Assembly: GCA_900550455.1 (NCBI GenBank)
Contig: URSE01000003.1
Span: 1 to 40,689, forward strand
DNA from: an uncultured Veillonella sp.
GTDB lineage: Bacteria > Bacillota > Negativicutes > Veillonellales > Veillonellaceae
Reading direction: 5' to 3'
DNA length: 40,689 nt
This document shows positions 15,815-24,031 of the stretch, piece after piece. The position numbers were made by a program, and so were the translations under genes. Under the pieces are notes generated by a model. The model ran no database searches, was not told the DNA's origin, and saw nothing but the letters and a program-made list of their open reading frames with translations. Every line of letters begins with the position of its first letter. Position 1 is the first letter of the stretch.

Positions 15815-16603
15815 TTACATAAAGCGTTTGAGATAAACGCCTATACGGCCTTTCTTGGATTGGCCTGTAATAGCTTCCACCGTCATTCGGCCCCGGCTGC
15901 GCATAGAGATAATATCCCCTTCAGATACCTCTTGTGATGGACCCTTAGCTGCTTGCCAATTGACCTGTAAGAGACCCGCCTTGATGGCTTCTACCACCTT
16001 GGTACGAGAGAGAGAAAAACCCGATGATGCCACGGAATCCAGGCGAAGAGAAGCCACAGTGGTGCGGATTTCCTTGACCTTTTCTTCCTTAGGAGCAATG
16101 TCAGCCAAGTCGAGTTGGGTAACCTCCACCGAAACCATGGCAATCTTTTTAAAATTTTGTACCACAAAATCTGCCACATTAGCATCTACTAGAATGGTAG
16201 CCCCCCCTTGGGCCACGAGAATATCACCGAACTTTTCCCGTTCTAGGCCCAAGCCCATGAGAGAGCCCAACACATCCCGGTGACTTAGCAAGCGAAAACG
16301 TGGATCCCAAGCTACCTTAAGGGCTTTGATCCCCATATCCACCGAGCCCTGGAAATCTTGGTCCACAAAGGCGATACGGATACGTTCTGCCCCTTGGTAG
16401 CCGCCAAAGGATTCCACGCGAATCCCGGGATAATTGGCCTTCACCGCATCGGCAATGGCCAATCCAGCAGGGGATGTAAAATCAGATACTCGGAAGGGCT
16501 TACCCCCTACAACCTGATCGGCTAGATCAATCATACGACGAGCCTGATCACCAGCGCCAGAAGCCTCAAAGTAGCGTATTAATTTGTCTTTGTTGTCACC
16601 CAT
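15815..16603 (-). CDS. ylmH: RNA-binding S4-domain protein YlmH
   Basis: Cytosolic RNA-binding protein of the division-gene neighbourhood. Work on Firmicutes links the family to rescue of stalled ribosomes, and older work to division. The C-terminal 75 residues form an S4 domain (LDSVASSGFSLSRTKVVEAIKAGLLQVNW... VSEGDIISMRSRGRM). The N-terminal part is the YlmH-specific domain (FTSPAGLAIADAV, HRDVLGSLMGLGLEREKFGDI). I start at the ATG at 16603 behind a GGGGGG-type site (262 aa), not at the 9-codon longer frame. It lies 72 nt after sepF with a hairpin between. Confidence 0.93.
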   Translation of the reverse strand: MGDNKDKLIRYFEASGAGDQARRMIDLADQVVGGKPFRVSDFTSPAGLAIADAVKANYPGIRVESFGGYQGAERIRIAFVDQDFQGSVDMGIKALKVAWDPRFRLLSHRDVLGSLMGLGLEREKFGDILVAQGGATILVDANVADFVVQNFKKIAMVSVEVTQLDLADIAPKEEKVKEIRTTVASLRLDSVASSGFSLSRTKVVEAIKAGLLQVNWQAAKGPSQEVSEGDIISMRSRGRMTVEAITGQSKKGRIGVYLKRFM

Positions 16604-16633
16604 AGAAGCCCCCCTATTTCTGCATATCATGCG

Positions 16634-16662
16634 ACGAAAACCGTACAGAGACTGTACGGCTT
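16634..16662 (-). terminator. Intercistronic hairpin between sepF and ylmH, partial terminator
   Basis: CCGTACAG (16641-16648) and CTGTACGG (16652-16659) form a perfect 8-bp stem with a 3-nt loop. On the minus strand it is followed by TTTTCG, so it could terminate part of the transcripts that continue into ylmH and divIVA. Confidence 0.6.
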
Positions 16663-16675
16663 ATCAAATCGTATA

Positions 16676-17155
16676 TTAGTTTTCTGTAGACCAAGATACT
16701 TGGTCGGAGAAATCAGTTTTACCAGTTTCTTGGTTGTGGTCGATGGTAATATTGGAAGGAACACACATAAATATGTCTTTACCCACCTTTTCAAGGTGCC
16801 CATCCAAGGCGTACGTAGCACCAGAAATGAAGTCAACCACACGTGCTGCTTCACGAGGGTCTGTGTTTTCAAAATTGACGAGTACAGGACGCATACCGCG
16901 CAACTGGTCTACGATGGTGGCAGAATCTTCAAATGTTTTTGGTTCAATTACGATTACCTTCATAGCCGTAGGGCGTTGTGTCATAGTTGTACCTCCTGTT
17001 TTTCGGGCTGCTGTAGCCACTGGCGCTTCTGCCTTGGCATCAGCAAAATCATCATAGTCGTCTTCGTATTCATAATCATCATCATAGTCTTCATATTGAC
17101 TAGAACCAAGACCGATGGATTCCTTTAATTTATTGAATTTTTCGCTGAAAGCCAT
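16676..17155 (-). CDS. sepF: Cell division protein SepF
   Basis: FtsZ-bundling protein that tethers the Z-ring to the membrane. The N-terminal amphipathic segment (MAFSEKFNKLKESIGLG) would bind membrane. Then follows a very acidic Tyr/Asp linker (residues 21-40), and the C-terminal SepF domain from about residue 65 (KVIVIEPKTFEDSATIVDQL, RPVLVNFENTD, RVVDFISGATYALDG). 159 aa is typical. It sits between yggS and ylmH exactly as in Bacillus and clostridia, 20 nt after yggS, with AAGGAGG before its ATG. Confidence 0.95.
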   Translation of the reverse strand: MAFSEKFNKLKESIGLGSSQYEDYDDDYEYEDDYDDFADAKAEAPVATAARKTGGTTMTQRPTAMKVIVIEPKTFEDSATIVDQLRGMRPVLVNFENTDPREAARVVDFISGATYALDGHLEKVGKDIFMCVPSNITIDHNQETGKTDFSDQVSWSTEN

Positions 17156-17175
17156 AATATCCTCCTTAACTTGCG

Positions 17176-17862
17176 CTAGTTATAAACGCGCTCCCCAAAT
17201 ATAGCCGTGCCTACGCGAACGATGTTAGCTCCTTCTTCAAGGGCAACCTCAAAATCATGTGTCATTCCCATGGATAAGAATTTGATTTGTCCCGGTTCAA
17301 AGTGGTCCTTCATATCTTCAAACAAGGCGTGAGCCAAGCGGAAGATAGGACGGGCCTCTTCCGAATCGTCAAAGAAAGGCGCTATGCACATGAGACCGCA
17401 AACGCGGACATGTGGCAAGGTTTTTGCATAATCACGGATGGCAGGAAAGTCCTCTACAGACATGCCAGACTTAGAAGCTTCACGAGCTACATTAACTTGG
17501 AGCAAAATATCTTGCACCTTATCATGTTTAGTGGCAACCTTCTCAATTTCGTCCAAAAGCTTAATGCTATCCACAGAGTGGATGAGATCAAACATAGGAA
17601 CTGCCTGACGCACTTTATTAGCCTGTAGATGGCCAATTAAATGCCATGTCAATTGAGGTCCCTTATAGAGAAGTTGCTTTTCCTTAGCCTCTTGTACCCT
17701 GTTCTCTCCTACATGGGTACACCCTAAGGCAGCCACTTCTTCAAGGGCGGATACTGGATGATTTTTAGTGACCGCCACAAGTAGGGCTGTATCGGTCCGC
17801 CCTACGCGGGCCATAGCATTAGCCATGCGCTGCTGAACCGCATTCACATTCTCTTTAATCAT
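17176..17862 (-). CDS. yggS: PLP-homeostasis protein YggS/YlmE (PROSC family)
   Basis: PLP-binding protein that buffers free pyridoxal phosphate; no catalytic reaction is established. The single-domain TIM-barrel sequence carries the PLP lysine at K33 (LLVAVTKNHPVS), HVGENRVQEAKEK, WHLIGHLQANKVRQAVP, and the C-terminal LSMGMTHDFEVALEEGANIVRVGTAIFG signature. 228 aa is normal. First gene of the yggS-sepF-ylmH-divIVA row, with AGGAGG before its ATG. Confidence 0.95.
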   Translation of the reverse strand: MIKENVNAVQQRMANAMARVGRTDTALLVAVTKNHPVSALEEVAALGCTHVGENRVQEAKEKQLLYKGPQLTWHLIGHLQANKVRQAVPMFDLIHSVDSIKLLDEIEKVATKHDKVQDILLQVNVAREASKSGMSVEDFPAIRDYAKTLPHVRVCGLMCIAPFFDDSEEARPIFRLAHALFEDMKDHFEPGQIKFLSMGMTHDFEVALEEGANIVRVGTAIFGERVYN

Positions 17863-17944
17863 ACGAGCCTCCTAGCTTTCCATTCATAGGCCAAGGCGGC
17901 ATGCGACCCTGTCACATGCACACCTTACCCTATAATTATTTAAT

Positions 17945-17976
17945 ATTATATAGTATTTTCCTGTAAAAGTATACAA
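17945..17976 (-). promoter_or_regulatory. Putative promoter of the yggS-sepF-ylmH-divIVA operon
   Basis: On the minus strand TTGTAT (17971-17976) is followed by an overlapping TATATAAT box (17945-17952), giving a spacing of 18 (TATATA) or 20 (TATAAT). It lies roughly 90 nt upstream of the yggS ATG, in an AT-rich stretch. Confidence 0.45.
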
Positions 17977-18010
17977 AACAGCCTTTCATTAGACCCTATT
18001 CATCAAATAC

Positions 18011-18042
18011 AAGAGGCCCCCATCCAAGAATGGGAGCCTCTT
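18011..18042 (-). terminator. Probable terminator after pgeF
   Basis: AAGAGGC pairs with GCCTCTT and CCCAT with ATGGG around a 6-nt loop, with one internal mismatch. The downstream minus-strand tract (TTGTATTTG) is only moderately T-rich. It separates pgeF from yggS. Confidence 0.7.
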
Positions 18043-18075
18043 CTTACTATCGGTTTTACGGCTCTAGGTAGATCC

Positions 18076-18948
18076 CTATTTAAGCATCATCACCATGGCC
18101 ATACGACCTGTCTTTCCCTCTTCTCTACGGTAGGAATAACAGGCTGGCGAGGTCATGGAGTCCGTGCCGGATACCACTATGTGATCTCGCTTCATACCGG
18201 CCTCCAGAAGAGAGTAGAGATTAAAAGCCCATAGATCTACATGAGGGCTCTCGTGATTAGCGCCTGATCGCTTGTGATACGCCACTACCGTATCATGGCC
18301 CTCCTGGATAAAGCCTTCTTCTTCCATCCGAAAACGCTCTGCCAAATCTTCACTAACTTCAAAGGATTGAGGGCCAATAGAAGGCCCCAAAAAGGCATAC
18401 GAATCCTTAGGGTCTGTACCATAGGCATCAGCCATAGCGGCTAAGGTCAACTTAGGCAAGTGTCCTATAGTTCCCTTCCAACCGGCATGAACTACAGCTA
18501 TAGCCTCATGAACTGGATCATAGATCCCCACAGGCACACAATCAGCAGTAAAGAGAAGGAGCGGTGCTTCTTTTACATTTGTCATGAGGGCATCTGTATT
18601 TTGGATGGCCTCTTCCAAACCAAAAGCTCCTGCTCCTACCTGGGATGAGTCCACCTTGGCCACACGTAGGCCATGAACCTGGTTCGCATTGGTCAGCCGA
18701 TCAACTGTAACCCCTAGATACTGAGCTAAGGCCAAACGATTAGCCATAACATGATCCTCTTGATCGCCCACATGAAAGGCCATATTAAAGGAATCATAAG
18801 GCGCCTCAGACAGGCCACCCATCCGATAGGTAGAAGCCCAGACTAAGTTTTTAAAATCTCTATCAAAGATTGGTTTTTCATAGTACCAAGGATCCGCCTC
18901 TTGATCCATAACTGTAACAAGAGCTACTTCATCATCATAGGTTGCCAT
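18076..18948 (-). CDS. pgeF: Multicopper-oxidase-like domain protein PgeF/YfiH (purine nucleoside phosphorylase / peptidoglycan editing factor)
   Basis: Zn-dependent cytosolic enzyme. The family has been shown to act on purine nucleosides and, in E. coli, to prevent misincorporation of serine into peptidoglycan. The metal-site triad is intact: H92 (NQVHGL), C137 (FTADCVPV) and H154 (VVHAGWKG). The C-terminal ACYSYRREEGKTGRMA segment matches the family. 290 aa is slightly longer than average because of a 30-residue N-terminal extension. It starts 9 nt after the radical SAM gene with AAGGAGG upstream, so the two are cotranscribed. Confidence 0.93.
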   Translation of the reverse strand: MATYDDEVALVTVMDQEADPWYYEKPIFDRDFKNLVWASTYRMGGLSEAPYDSFNMAFHVGDQEDHVMANRLALAQYLGVTVDRLTNANQVHGLRVAKVDSSQVGAGAFGLEEAIQNTDALMTNVKEAPLLLFTADCVPVGIYDPVHEAIAVVHAGWKGTIGHLPKLTLAAMADAYGTDPKDSYAFLGPSIGPQSFEVSEDLAERFRMEEEGFIQEGHDTVVAYHKRSGANHESPHVDLWAFNLYSLLEAGMKRDHIVVSGTDSMTSPACYSYRREEGKTGRMAMVMMLK

Positions 18949-18957
18949 GGAACCTCC

Positions 18958-20688
18958 TTATTGATCACATACGCCACAGCGCTTACACCCATCCATACAA
19001 GGGGCGGTAAACTTACCGGCCACTGCTTTATACCACTCAGTTTCTAAATAACCTTCCCTGAGACCCATATCTAGCATATCCCAAGGTTGGGGCTCGCCCA
19101 TCTCTCGTTCCCGATAATTGGCCTGATCCATATCGATGCCTGCTGCCTTAAGTTCCTTTTTAAAGGACTTAGATCCCCGATCCATAGCACACTGGTAGAG
19201 AACCTGTGACAGACGCCGATCCCCTCTAGCTAAAACCCCTTGGATATAGGCCTCCTTAGGAGACTCAATAAGGACCTCTATGCGGCGGTCCTTCTGCAAG
19301 GCTTTCTTGATGTATTGCAATTTCTTTTCCACCGACTTTTGCTTATCCATAGCCATCCACTGGAAGGGAGTAAATGGTTTAGGGATAAAGGGGTTGATAG
19401 AGAGGGTTAAGCGGCCTTTAGATCCCACCTCTTCCATATACTTACGAGTCCGTACAGCCAAATCTACAATAGCTTGGATATCTTCCTCTTCCTCTGTGGG
19501 AAGGCCAATCATGATATAAAAGCGCAAATGGTGGACACCAGACTTAGCGGCTAAAAGAGCTCCCTTTCTGAGGTCATCCTCAGTAATACCCTTGTTGATC
19601 ACATCACGCAAGCGATCAGAGCCTGTTTCCGGTGCTATGGTGATGGTCTTTTGACCAGAATCCGCCAACCCATCCACTACGTCTTGAGTCAAGGAATCAG
19701 CCCGTAAGGAAGCGCAAGAATAGCGGATTCCCTTAGACCGAATATAGTTAACCAATTCATCAATTTGTGGATAATCGGAAATGGCGGCCCCCATGAGGCC
19801 CACCTTTTTGCCGAGTTCTGCAGCCCGATCTACGCCGGCCTTGAGTTGATCTAGATCTCGAATACGGGGTACCCGATAGCAGTAACCGGCCATGCAGAAT
19901 CGGCAATGCCGCCCACAGCCACGAGCTACTTCTACGATGTACATAGCTCCAAATTCCGTATAGTCCGTAGCAATGACAGTCTCCCCCTCCTTAGTGAGGG
20001 GTTCATAATAACGACGGATAGTTTTGGGAACGCCAGGGGCCACATCATAGCCATCAAAGCGGCCATCCTCACGAAACTTAGGGGTAAATAGGGAGGGCAC
20101 ATAGACACCGGGCAATTGGGCTAAGTTAAAGAGGATTTGTTGGCGGTCCAAGCCTTCTTCCTTACCCTGGTAGATAACATCTAGCACCTGGCCTGTAATT
20201 CCCTCCCCTTCACCGATAATGCAAGCATCGATAAATTCTGCAAAGGGCTCTGGATTAAAAGTTACACAAGGACCACCCGCCAACACAATCGGATCAAACT
20301 CAGTACGGTCTTTTGAAAAAACAGGGATGGACCCATGCTTAAGCATGAGGGGGAGGTTGAAGTAATCCATTTCAAAGGTAACACCAATAGCCAAGACATC
20401 CAATTGGCTCATAGGCCGTTGTGTTTCAATGGACATGAGTTTGGTCTTTGTTTTTACATAAGCTTCAAACTCTTTTTTCTCCGGCATGAAGTAACGCTCG
20501 CAAACGGAGTCATCTCGATCATTAATTTCCTTGTAAATAATATGCTGACCTAAGTTGGACATACCTACAAAATAGGTATTAGGATAGGCTAAGCCTACCT
20601 TCCAACGGGCATGTGGATTGATTTGACAGCGGTTAGTCTCATGGGAAGCCAGATCTTTTAAGTTATTGAGCAAGTCATTGTGATTCAT
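18958..20688 (-). CDS. B12-binding-type radical SAM protein (TIGR03960-like)
   Basis: Uses a 4Fe-4S cluster and SAM to start radical chemistry; the substrate is not known to me. The cluster motif CxxxCxxC is C258, C262, C265 (GCGRHCRFC). The N-terminal 180 residues resemble a cobalamin-binding-like domain. GLMGAAISDYPQIDELVNYI and APETGSDRLRDVINKGITEDDL are typical of the family. The protein ends in a separate Cys cluster (CMDGCKRCGVC), possibly a second metal site. I start at the ATG at 20688 next to AGGAGG (576 aa) rather than the in-frame TTG 15 nt upstream. In many genomes this family pairs with a TIGR03936 protein and RNase G; here the partner is pgeF. Confidence 0.88.
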   Translation of the reverse strand: MNHNDLLNNLKDLASHETNRCQINPHARWKVGLAYPNTYFVGMSNLGQHIIYKEINDRDDSVCERYFMPEKKEFEAYVKTKTKLMSIETQRPMSQLDVLAIGVTFEMDYFNLPLMLKHGSIPVFSKDRTEFDPIVLAGGPCVTFNPEPFAEFIDACIIGEGEGITGQVLDVIYQGKEEGLDRQQILFNLAQLPGVYVPSLFTPKFREDGRFDGYDVAPGVPKTIRRYYEPLTKEGETVIATDYTEFGAMYIVEVARGCGRHCRFCMAGYCYRVPRIRDLDQLKAGVDRAAELGKKVGLMGAAISDYPQIDELVNYIRSKGIRYSCASLRADSLTQDVVDGLADSGQKTITIAPETGSDRLRDVINKGITEDDLRKGALLAAKSGVHHLRFYIMIGLPTEEEEDIQAIVDLAVRTRKYMEEVGSKGRLTLSINPFIPKPFTPFQWMAMDKQKSVEKKLQYIKKALQKDRRIEVLIESPKEAYIQGVLARGDRRLSQVLYQCAMDRGSKSFKKELKAAGIDMDQANYREREMGEPQPWDMLDMGLREGYLETEWYKAVAGKFTAPCMDGCKRCGVCDQ

Positions 20689-20758
20689 AGCTCCTCCTGA
20701 CAAATCACACCTAGCTATTTGGCAACTAGTCCTACAAACCTGAGTCTTTTATAAACAC

Positions 20759-21439
20759 TTAAGCCTTTTCCTGCATGCGCGCCAAACGACCCTTTTTCTT
20801 TTTAAAGGGATAGAGAATAACCTTGCCTTCTAAGTATTCGGCAATATAGATATCGCGAATCTTATAGCCTTGTCGTTCCACTTGGTCCCGCAACCATTCA
20901 TCATCCTTATCGATCAAGTCCAATACGAAGTCATTAATCTGTCCATCTGTGATAAGGTCTAAACGAATATTATCTTCTCCAAATTGGACTACGGACAGCT
21001 GTCCATTTTGTTCTAACACAGCACGCTTTACATCCTTGATATATTGAATGCCTGCAGCTCGCAATTTCAACTTAAGTTCTGCTGCCTGGATGCCATAGCG
21101 GATACATTCATCCGTTAAGACTTGCCCCTTTTCCACCAAGATAGCAGGGTGCCCATCAAGGAGACGTTTGAAGAACCCAATGTTACCCTTCAAAACTTTC
21201 AGGGTCATAACCAAGATGGTCCAAATGATAAGAACTAGAATAAATTGTAGAATACCAATGGAATCATTGTAGATAATCGCCCCAATGATACCGCCAAGAA
21301 CATAGTTCTGTAGTTGATCCAATGCAGAAGTAGGGGCTAGGTTGCCCTTACCCATGACATTAATCTGTAAAATAATAGCCAAGAGACCTATGCCCAATTT
21401 GGCCATAACCATCCCATAGGCAACTAATGATTCAAACAT
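20759..21439 (-). CDS. DUF421 (YetF-like) membrane protein
   Basis: Inner-membrane protein of unknown biochemical role; the family includes B. subtilis YetF/YrbG and E. coli YcaP. The N-terminal 85 residues hold three hydrophobic segments (about 8-25, 45-60, 65-82). The cytosolic C-terminal part shows the family pattern GHPAILVEKGQVLTDECI and an AGIQYIKDVKRAVLEQNGQLSV stretch. 226 aa is normal. It lies 11 nt downstream of the DUF3290 gene, the partner with which it is often found in Firmicutes. Confidence 0.88.
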   Translation of the reverse strand: MFESLVAYGMVMAKLGIGLLAIILQINVMGKGNLAPTSALDQLQNYVLGGIIGAIIYNDSIGILQFILVLIIWTILVMTLKVLKGNIGFFKRLLDGHPAILVEKGQVLTDECIRYGIQAAELKLKLRAAGIQYIKDVKRAVLEQNGQLSVVQFGEDNIRLDLITDGQINDFVLDLIDKDDEWLRDQVERQGYKIRDIYIAEYLEGKVILYPFKKKKGRLARMQEKA

Positions 21440-21450
21440 AGTATAGTCTC

Positions 21451-21900
21451 CTATTGCTTATCAATAATCCGGTCTTGTGGACTTACCGTATAGACCCGCT
21501 CCAGAGTATAAGTCGTATAGGAAGGGTTAAAGTGCACTTGGTAGTGAGCATCGCCTACCCGCAACACCATGGTTTCCTTCATTCGCAAGGAATCGATTGC
21601 TAGTTGGCTAGTATCCACATTGTGATCAACCGAGAAGGCATTCATAAACTGCATGACCCGGGAAAAATCTTCTGATGTGTTTTTCATACGGCTGTACTGT
21701 TGGTACTCAAAGCCCAAGAAGAAAACCACAATAAGGGATAAGATTACCGTTAAATCCCGATAGCGGCTAGTAAAACCATTACGCAAAACCTGGATTCCAA
21801 CGACTAAAAGAGCCAAGAGGATAGCAACGAAAACAATAAGAGCCCAAAGCTGTCTAGTAGACGCCTGGCTCTGTACATAAGCCAATGTATAAAAGTCCAT
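21451..21900 (-). CDS. DUF3290 family membrane protein
   Basis: Small membrane protein of unknown function. Two hydrophobic segments are visible (about residues 17-37 and 50-67), followed by a soluble domain of about 80 residues ending in TYTLERVYTVSPQDRIIDKQ. I take the start at the ATG at 21900, which has AGGAGG five bases upstream and gives 149 aa, the usual size. The longer frame would run back through the ilvC terminator into ilvC. DUF3290 genes are commonly next to DUF421 genes, as here, which supports both assignments. Confidence 0.82.
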   Translation of the reverse strand: MDFYTLAYVQSQASTRQLWALIVFVAILLALLVVGIQVLRNGFTSRYRDLTVILSLIVVFFLGFEYQQYSRMKNTSEDFSRVMQFMNAFSVDHNVDTSQLAIDSLRMKETMVLRVGDAHYQVHFNPSYTTYTLERVYTVSPQDRIIDKQ

Positions 21901-21962
21901 AAGACCTCCTATTACTGCTATAATATGTCCTCTTATTATAGCACACAACCCACCACCCCATA

Positions 21963-21996
21963 AAAAAAGAGCCCCTCCTAAGAGAGACTCTTTTAC
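21963..21996 (-). terminator. Terminator after ilvC
   Basis: AAAGAG/CTCTTT outer stem with a CTC/GAG inner stem, the minus-strand 3' side running into TTTTTTT. Placed just after the ilvC stop and before the DUF3290 gene. Confidence 0.75.
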
Positions 21997-22009
21997 TAAG
22001 TCAATAGAC

Positions 22010-23020
22010 TTATTTTTGCAACCAGGACATGAGGCCACGAAGTTCTTTACCAACAGCTTCGATTTGATGATCTGCTGCTTTTTGGCGATTTTCTTTCAAG
22101 AATGGTTGACCAGCCTTGTAGTCTGCCAAGAATTCATCAGCGAATTCACCAGATTGGATACGGCGAAGGATTTCTTCCATAGCCTTTTTAGTATCTGCAG
22201 TGATAACACGAGGGCCTGCATAGTAGTCACCGTATTCAGCTGTATTGGAAATGGAGTTACGCATCTTGCCAAAGCCACCTTCGTAGATGAGGTCTACGAT
22301 GAGTTTCATTTCATGCAAGCATTCAAAATAAGCGTTTACTGGTTCATAGCCTGCTTCGCAGAGGACTTCAAAACCAGTTTGGATCAAAGCTGTTAAACCA
22401 CCACAGAGAACTGCTTGTTCACCAAAGAGGTCCGTTTCTGTTTCGGATTTGAAGTTAGTTTCCAAGATACCTGCACGACCACCACCGATACCGCAAGTCC
22501 AAGCCAAGGCCACTTCTTCAGTATCCCCAGATGGGTCTTTTTCTACAGCATAAAGGCAAGGAACACCGGAACCTTCTTGGTAGGTACGGCGTACCAAATG
22601 ACCAGGACCCTTTGGAGCAACCATGAATACGTTTACATCTTCACGAGGCACGATTTTACCGAAATGGATGTTAAAGCCATGAGCAAATGCAAGGTAAGCA
22701 CCTTGTTTGAGGTTCGGAGCGATGTCTTTTGCATATACTTCTGCTTGCAATTCATCTGGAATCAAGACCATAACAATATCAGCACCCTTAACGGCTTCTG
22801 CTGTTTCTTTTACAGTCAAACCAGCTTCTTCAGCTTTTTTCCAAGAAGAAGAATCCTTGCGAAGACCAATTGTCACGTCGCAACCGTTTTCTTTCAAGTT
22901 CAAAGCATGTGCATGACCTTGGGAGCCATAACCCAATACAGTGATTTTCTTACCTTCTAATTTTTTCAAGTTGCAGTCTTCATCATAGAAAACTTTTGTG
23001 CCAAGGATAGATCCTGCCAT
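22010..23020 (-). CDS. ilvC: Ketol-acid reductoisomerase (class I)
   Basis: Isomerises and reduces acetolactate and acetohydroxybutyrate with NAD(P)H in valine and isoleucine synthesis. The cofactor loop is GYGSQGHAHALNLKENG, followed by LRKDSSSW, where Arg and Ser are the usual NADPH-phosphate contacts. The Mg-binding EGGFGKMRNSISNTAEYGD region is intact and the length (336 aa) fits class I. I use the ATG at 23020 with GGAGG 8 nt upstream rather than an upstream in-frame TTG. Its own promoter and a terminator make it a separate unit from the ilvDABN genes. Confidence 0.97.
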   Translation of the reverse strand: MAGSILGTKVFYDEDCNLKKLEGKKITVLGYGSQGHAHALNLKENGCDVTIGLRKDSSSWKKAEEAGLTVKETAEAVKGADIVMVLIPDELQAEVYAKDIAPNLKQGAYLAFAHGFNIHFGKIVPREDVNVFMVAPKGPGHLVRRTYQEGSGVPCLYAVEKDPSGDTEEVALAWTCGIGGGRAGILETNFKSETETDLFGEQAVLCGGLTALIQTGFEVLCEAGYEPVNAYFECLHEMKLIVDLIYEGGFGKMRNSISNTAEYGDYYAGPRVITADTKKAMEEILRRIQSGEFADEFLADYKAGQPFLKENRQKAADHQIEAVGKELRGLMSWLQK

Positions 23021-23048
23021 TCTTATTTCCTCCAATTTGCATACATTT

Positions 23049-23071
23049 GTTCTCCTTTACAGGCGGAGAAC
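23049..23071 (-). repeat. Stem-loop in the ilvC leader
   Basis: GTTCTCC (23049-23055) and GGAGAAC (23065-23071) form a perfect 7-bp stem with a 9-nt loop, starting about 6 nt after the inferred transcription start and 28 nt before the ilvC ATG. No U-tract follows, so it is not a terminator. It may stabilise the 5' end or be a regulatory site. Confidence 0.5.
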
Positions 23072-23083
23072 CCTATACAGGAT

Positions 23084-23112
23084 ATAATACCTGTTCAGTG
23101 TCCGCATGTAAA
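23084..23112 (-). promoter_or_regulatory. Sigma-70 promoter of ilvC
   Basis: On the minus strand TTTACA (23107-23112), exactly 17 nt, then TATTAT (23084-23089). The predicted start near 23077 gives a leader of about 57 nt containing the 7-bp stem-loop. Confidence 0.75.
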
Positions 23113-23230
23113 GCACAAATATCCATTTTTCATATACCCCATATCTTTTGTCCCCCCAATAAATACAAGGGGTTTTACTTCGTATTTACTCGATATATTT
23201 CTGGTCATAATTCTGACCGTCAGACCACTG

Positions 23231-24022
23231 CTATTTGACGATCACCCATGGGCGCCCAGATTCCCAGATGATTTTAATAGGTAATCCATAGAGGTTCGAT
23301 AAACCCTCTTCCGTAATGACCTGGTCCTTAGGGCCCGCAAAGACCATTTCTCCATCCTTAAGGATAGCCACATGGGTGATGGCTGGGATAATTTCCTCAA
23401 TCTGGTGGGTTACATAGACAAAGGCCTTATCATATTTGTTCTGAAAGGTTTCCAAGGTTTTCAAGAAGAGTTCCCGCCCTGTCAGATCGAGGCCAGCGCA
23501 AGGTTCATCAAAAATGAGTAGGTCTGGATCTGCCATGAGGGCCCGAGCCAAGAGAGCCCGTCGTTGTTGCCCCATAGAGCAAGATCCATAGGTCTTATCC
23601 TTATGTTGAATTATGTTAAACGTTTCTAAAAGATTTTGCGCCTTGGTCTTTACCTCTGAATCTACATTCTTATAGACCCCAATGGAGGCATAAGCCCCAG
23701 ATATAACCACATTTTCAATGGTCTGCCTATCTAAGGTAGAGGCAAAAAGGTTGAGAGAAGAGGACACAAAGCCTACCCGTTCTTTAATGTCCGTCCAGAT
23801 ATGCTTACCAAACTCTTCCCCCAGTACCCTAAGGGTACCAGAAGTAGCTGTTTGGTAGGCCGGAATAAAGGAGAGCATGGTGGACTTACCCGCCCCATTG
23901 AGGCCTAAAAGGGCCCAGTTCTCCCCCTTTTTAACATGCCAATTTAAGCTCTTGAGGATATCCTTACCATCCCGGCGGAAGCATATATCCTCATAGTGTA
24001 AGAGTTCATGTTCTACTGTCAT
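23231..24022 (-). CDS. Stand-alone ABC transporter ATPase (YlmA/ModF-like)
   Basis: A single 263-aa nucleotide-binding domain: Walker A GLNGAGKSTML (about 39-49), signature variant CSMGQQRR (instead of LSGGQ), Walker B LLIFDEPCAGLD, and a switch His in YVTHQIEEI. No membrane permease gene is adjacent. It begins 9 nt after ilvN and is the last gene of the ilvDABN row. The length and an aromatic-rich N-terminus (HYEDICFRRDGKDILKSLNWHVKKGENWALLG) resemble YlmA and ModF-type proteins, whose roles are unclear. Transport, regulation or translation-related functions are all open. Confidence 0.85.
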   Translation of the reverse strand: MTVEHELLHYEDICFRRDGKDILKSLNWHVKKGENWALLGLNGAGKSTMLSFIPAYQTATSGTLRVLGEEFGKHIWTDIKERVGFVSSSLNLFASTLDRQTIENVVISGAYASIGVYKNVDSEVKTKAQNLLETFNIIQHKDKTYGSCSMGQQRRALLARALMADPDLLIFDEPCAGLDLTGRELFLKTLETFQNKYDKAFVYVTHQIEEIIPAITHVAILKDGEMVFAGPKDQVITEEGLSNLYGLPIKIIWESGRPWVIVK

Positions 24023-24031
24023 AAACAGCCC

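Noticed and set aside
22016..22960. Two long plus-strand frames opposite ilvC
   Set aside because: They mirror a highly conserved gene in antisense, lack ribosome-binding sites and resemble no protein.
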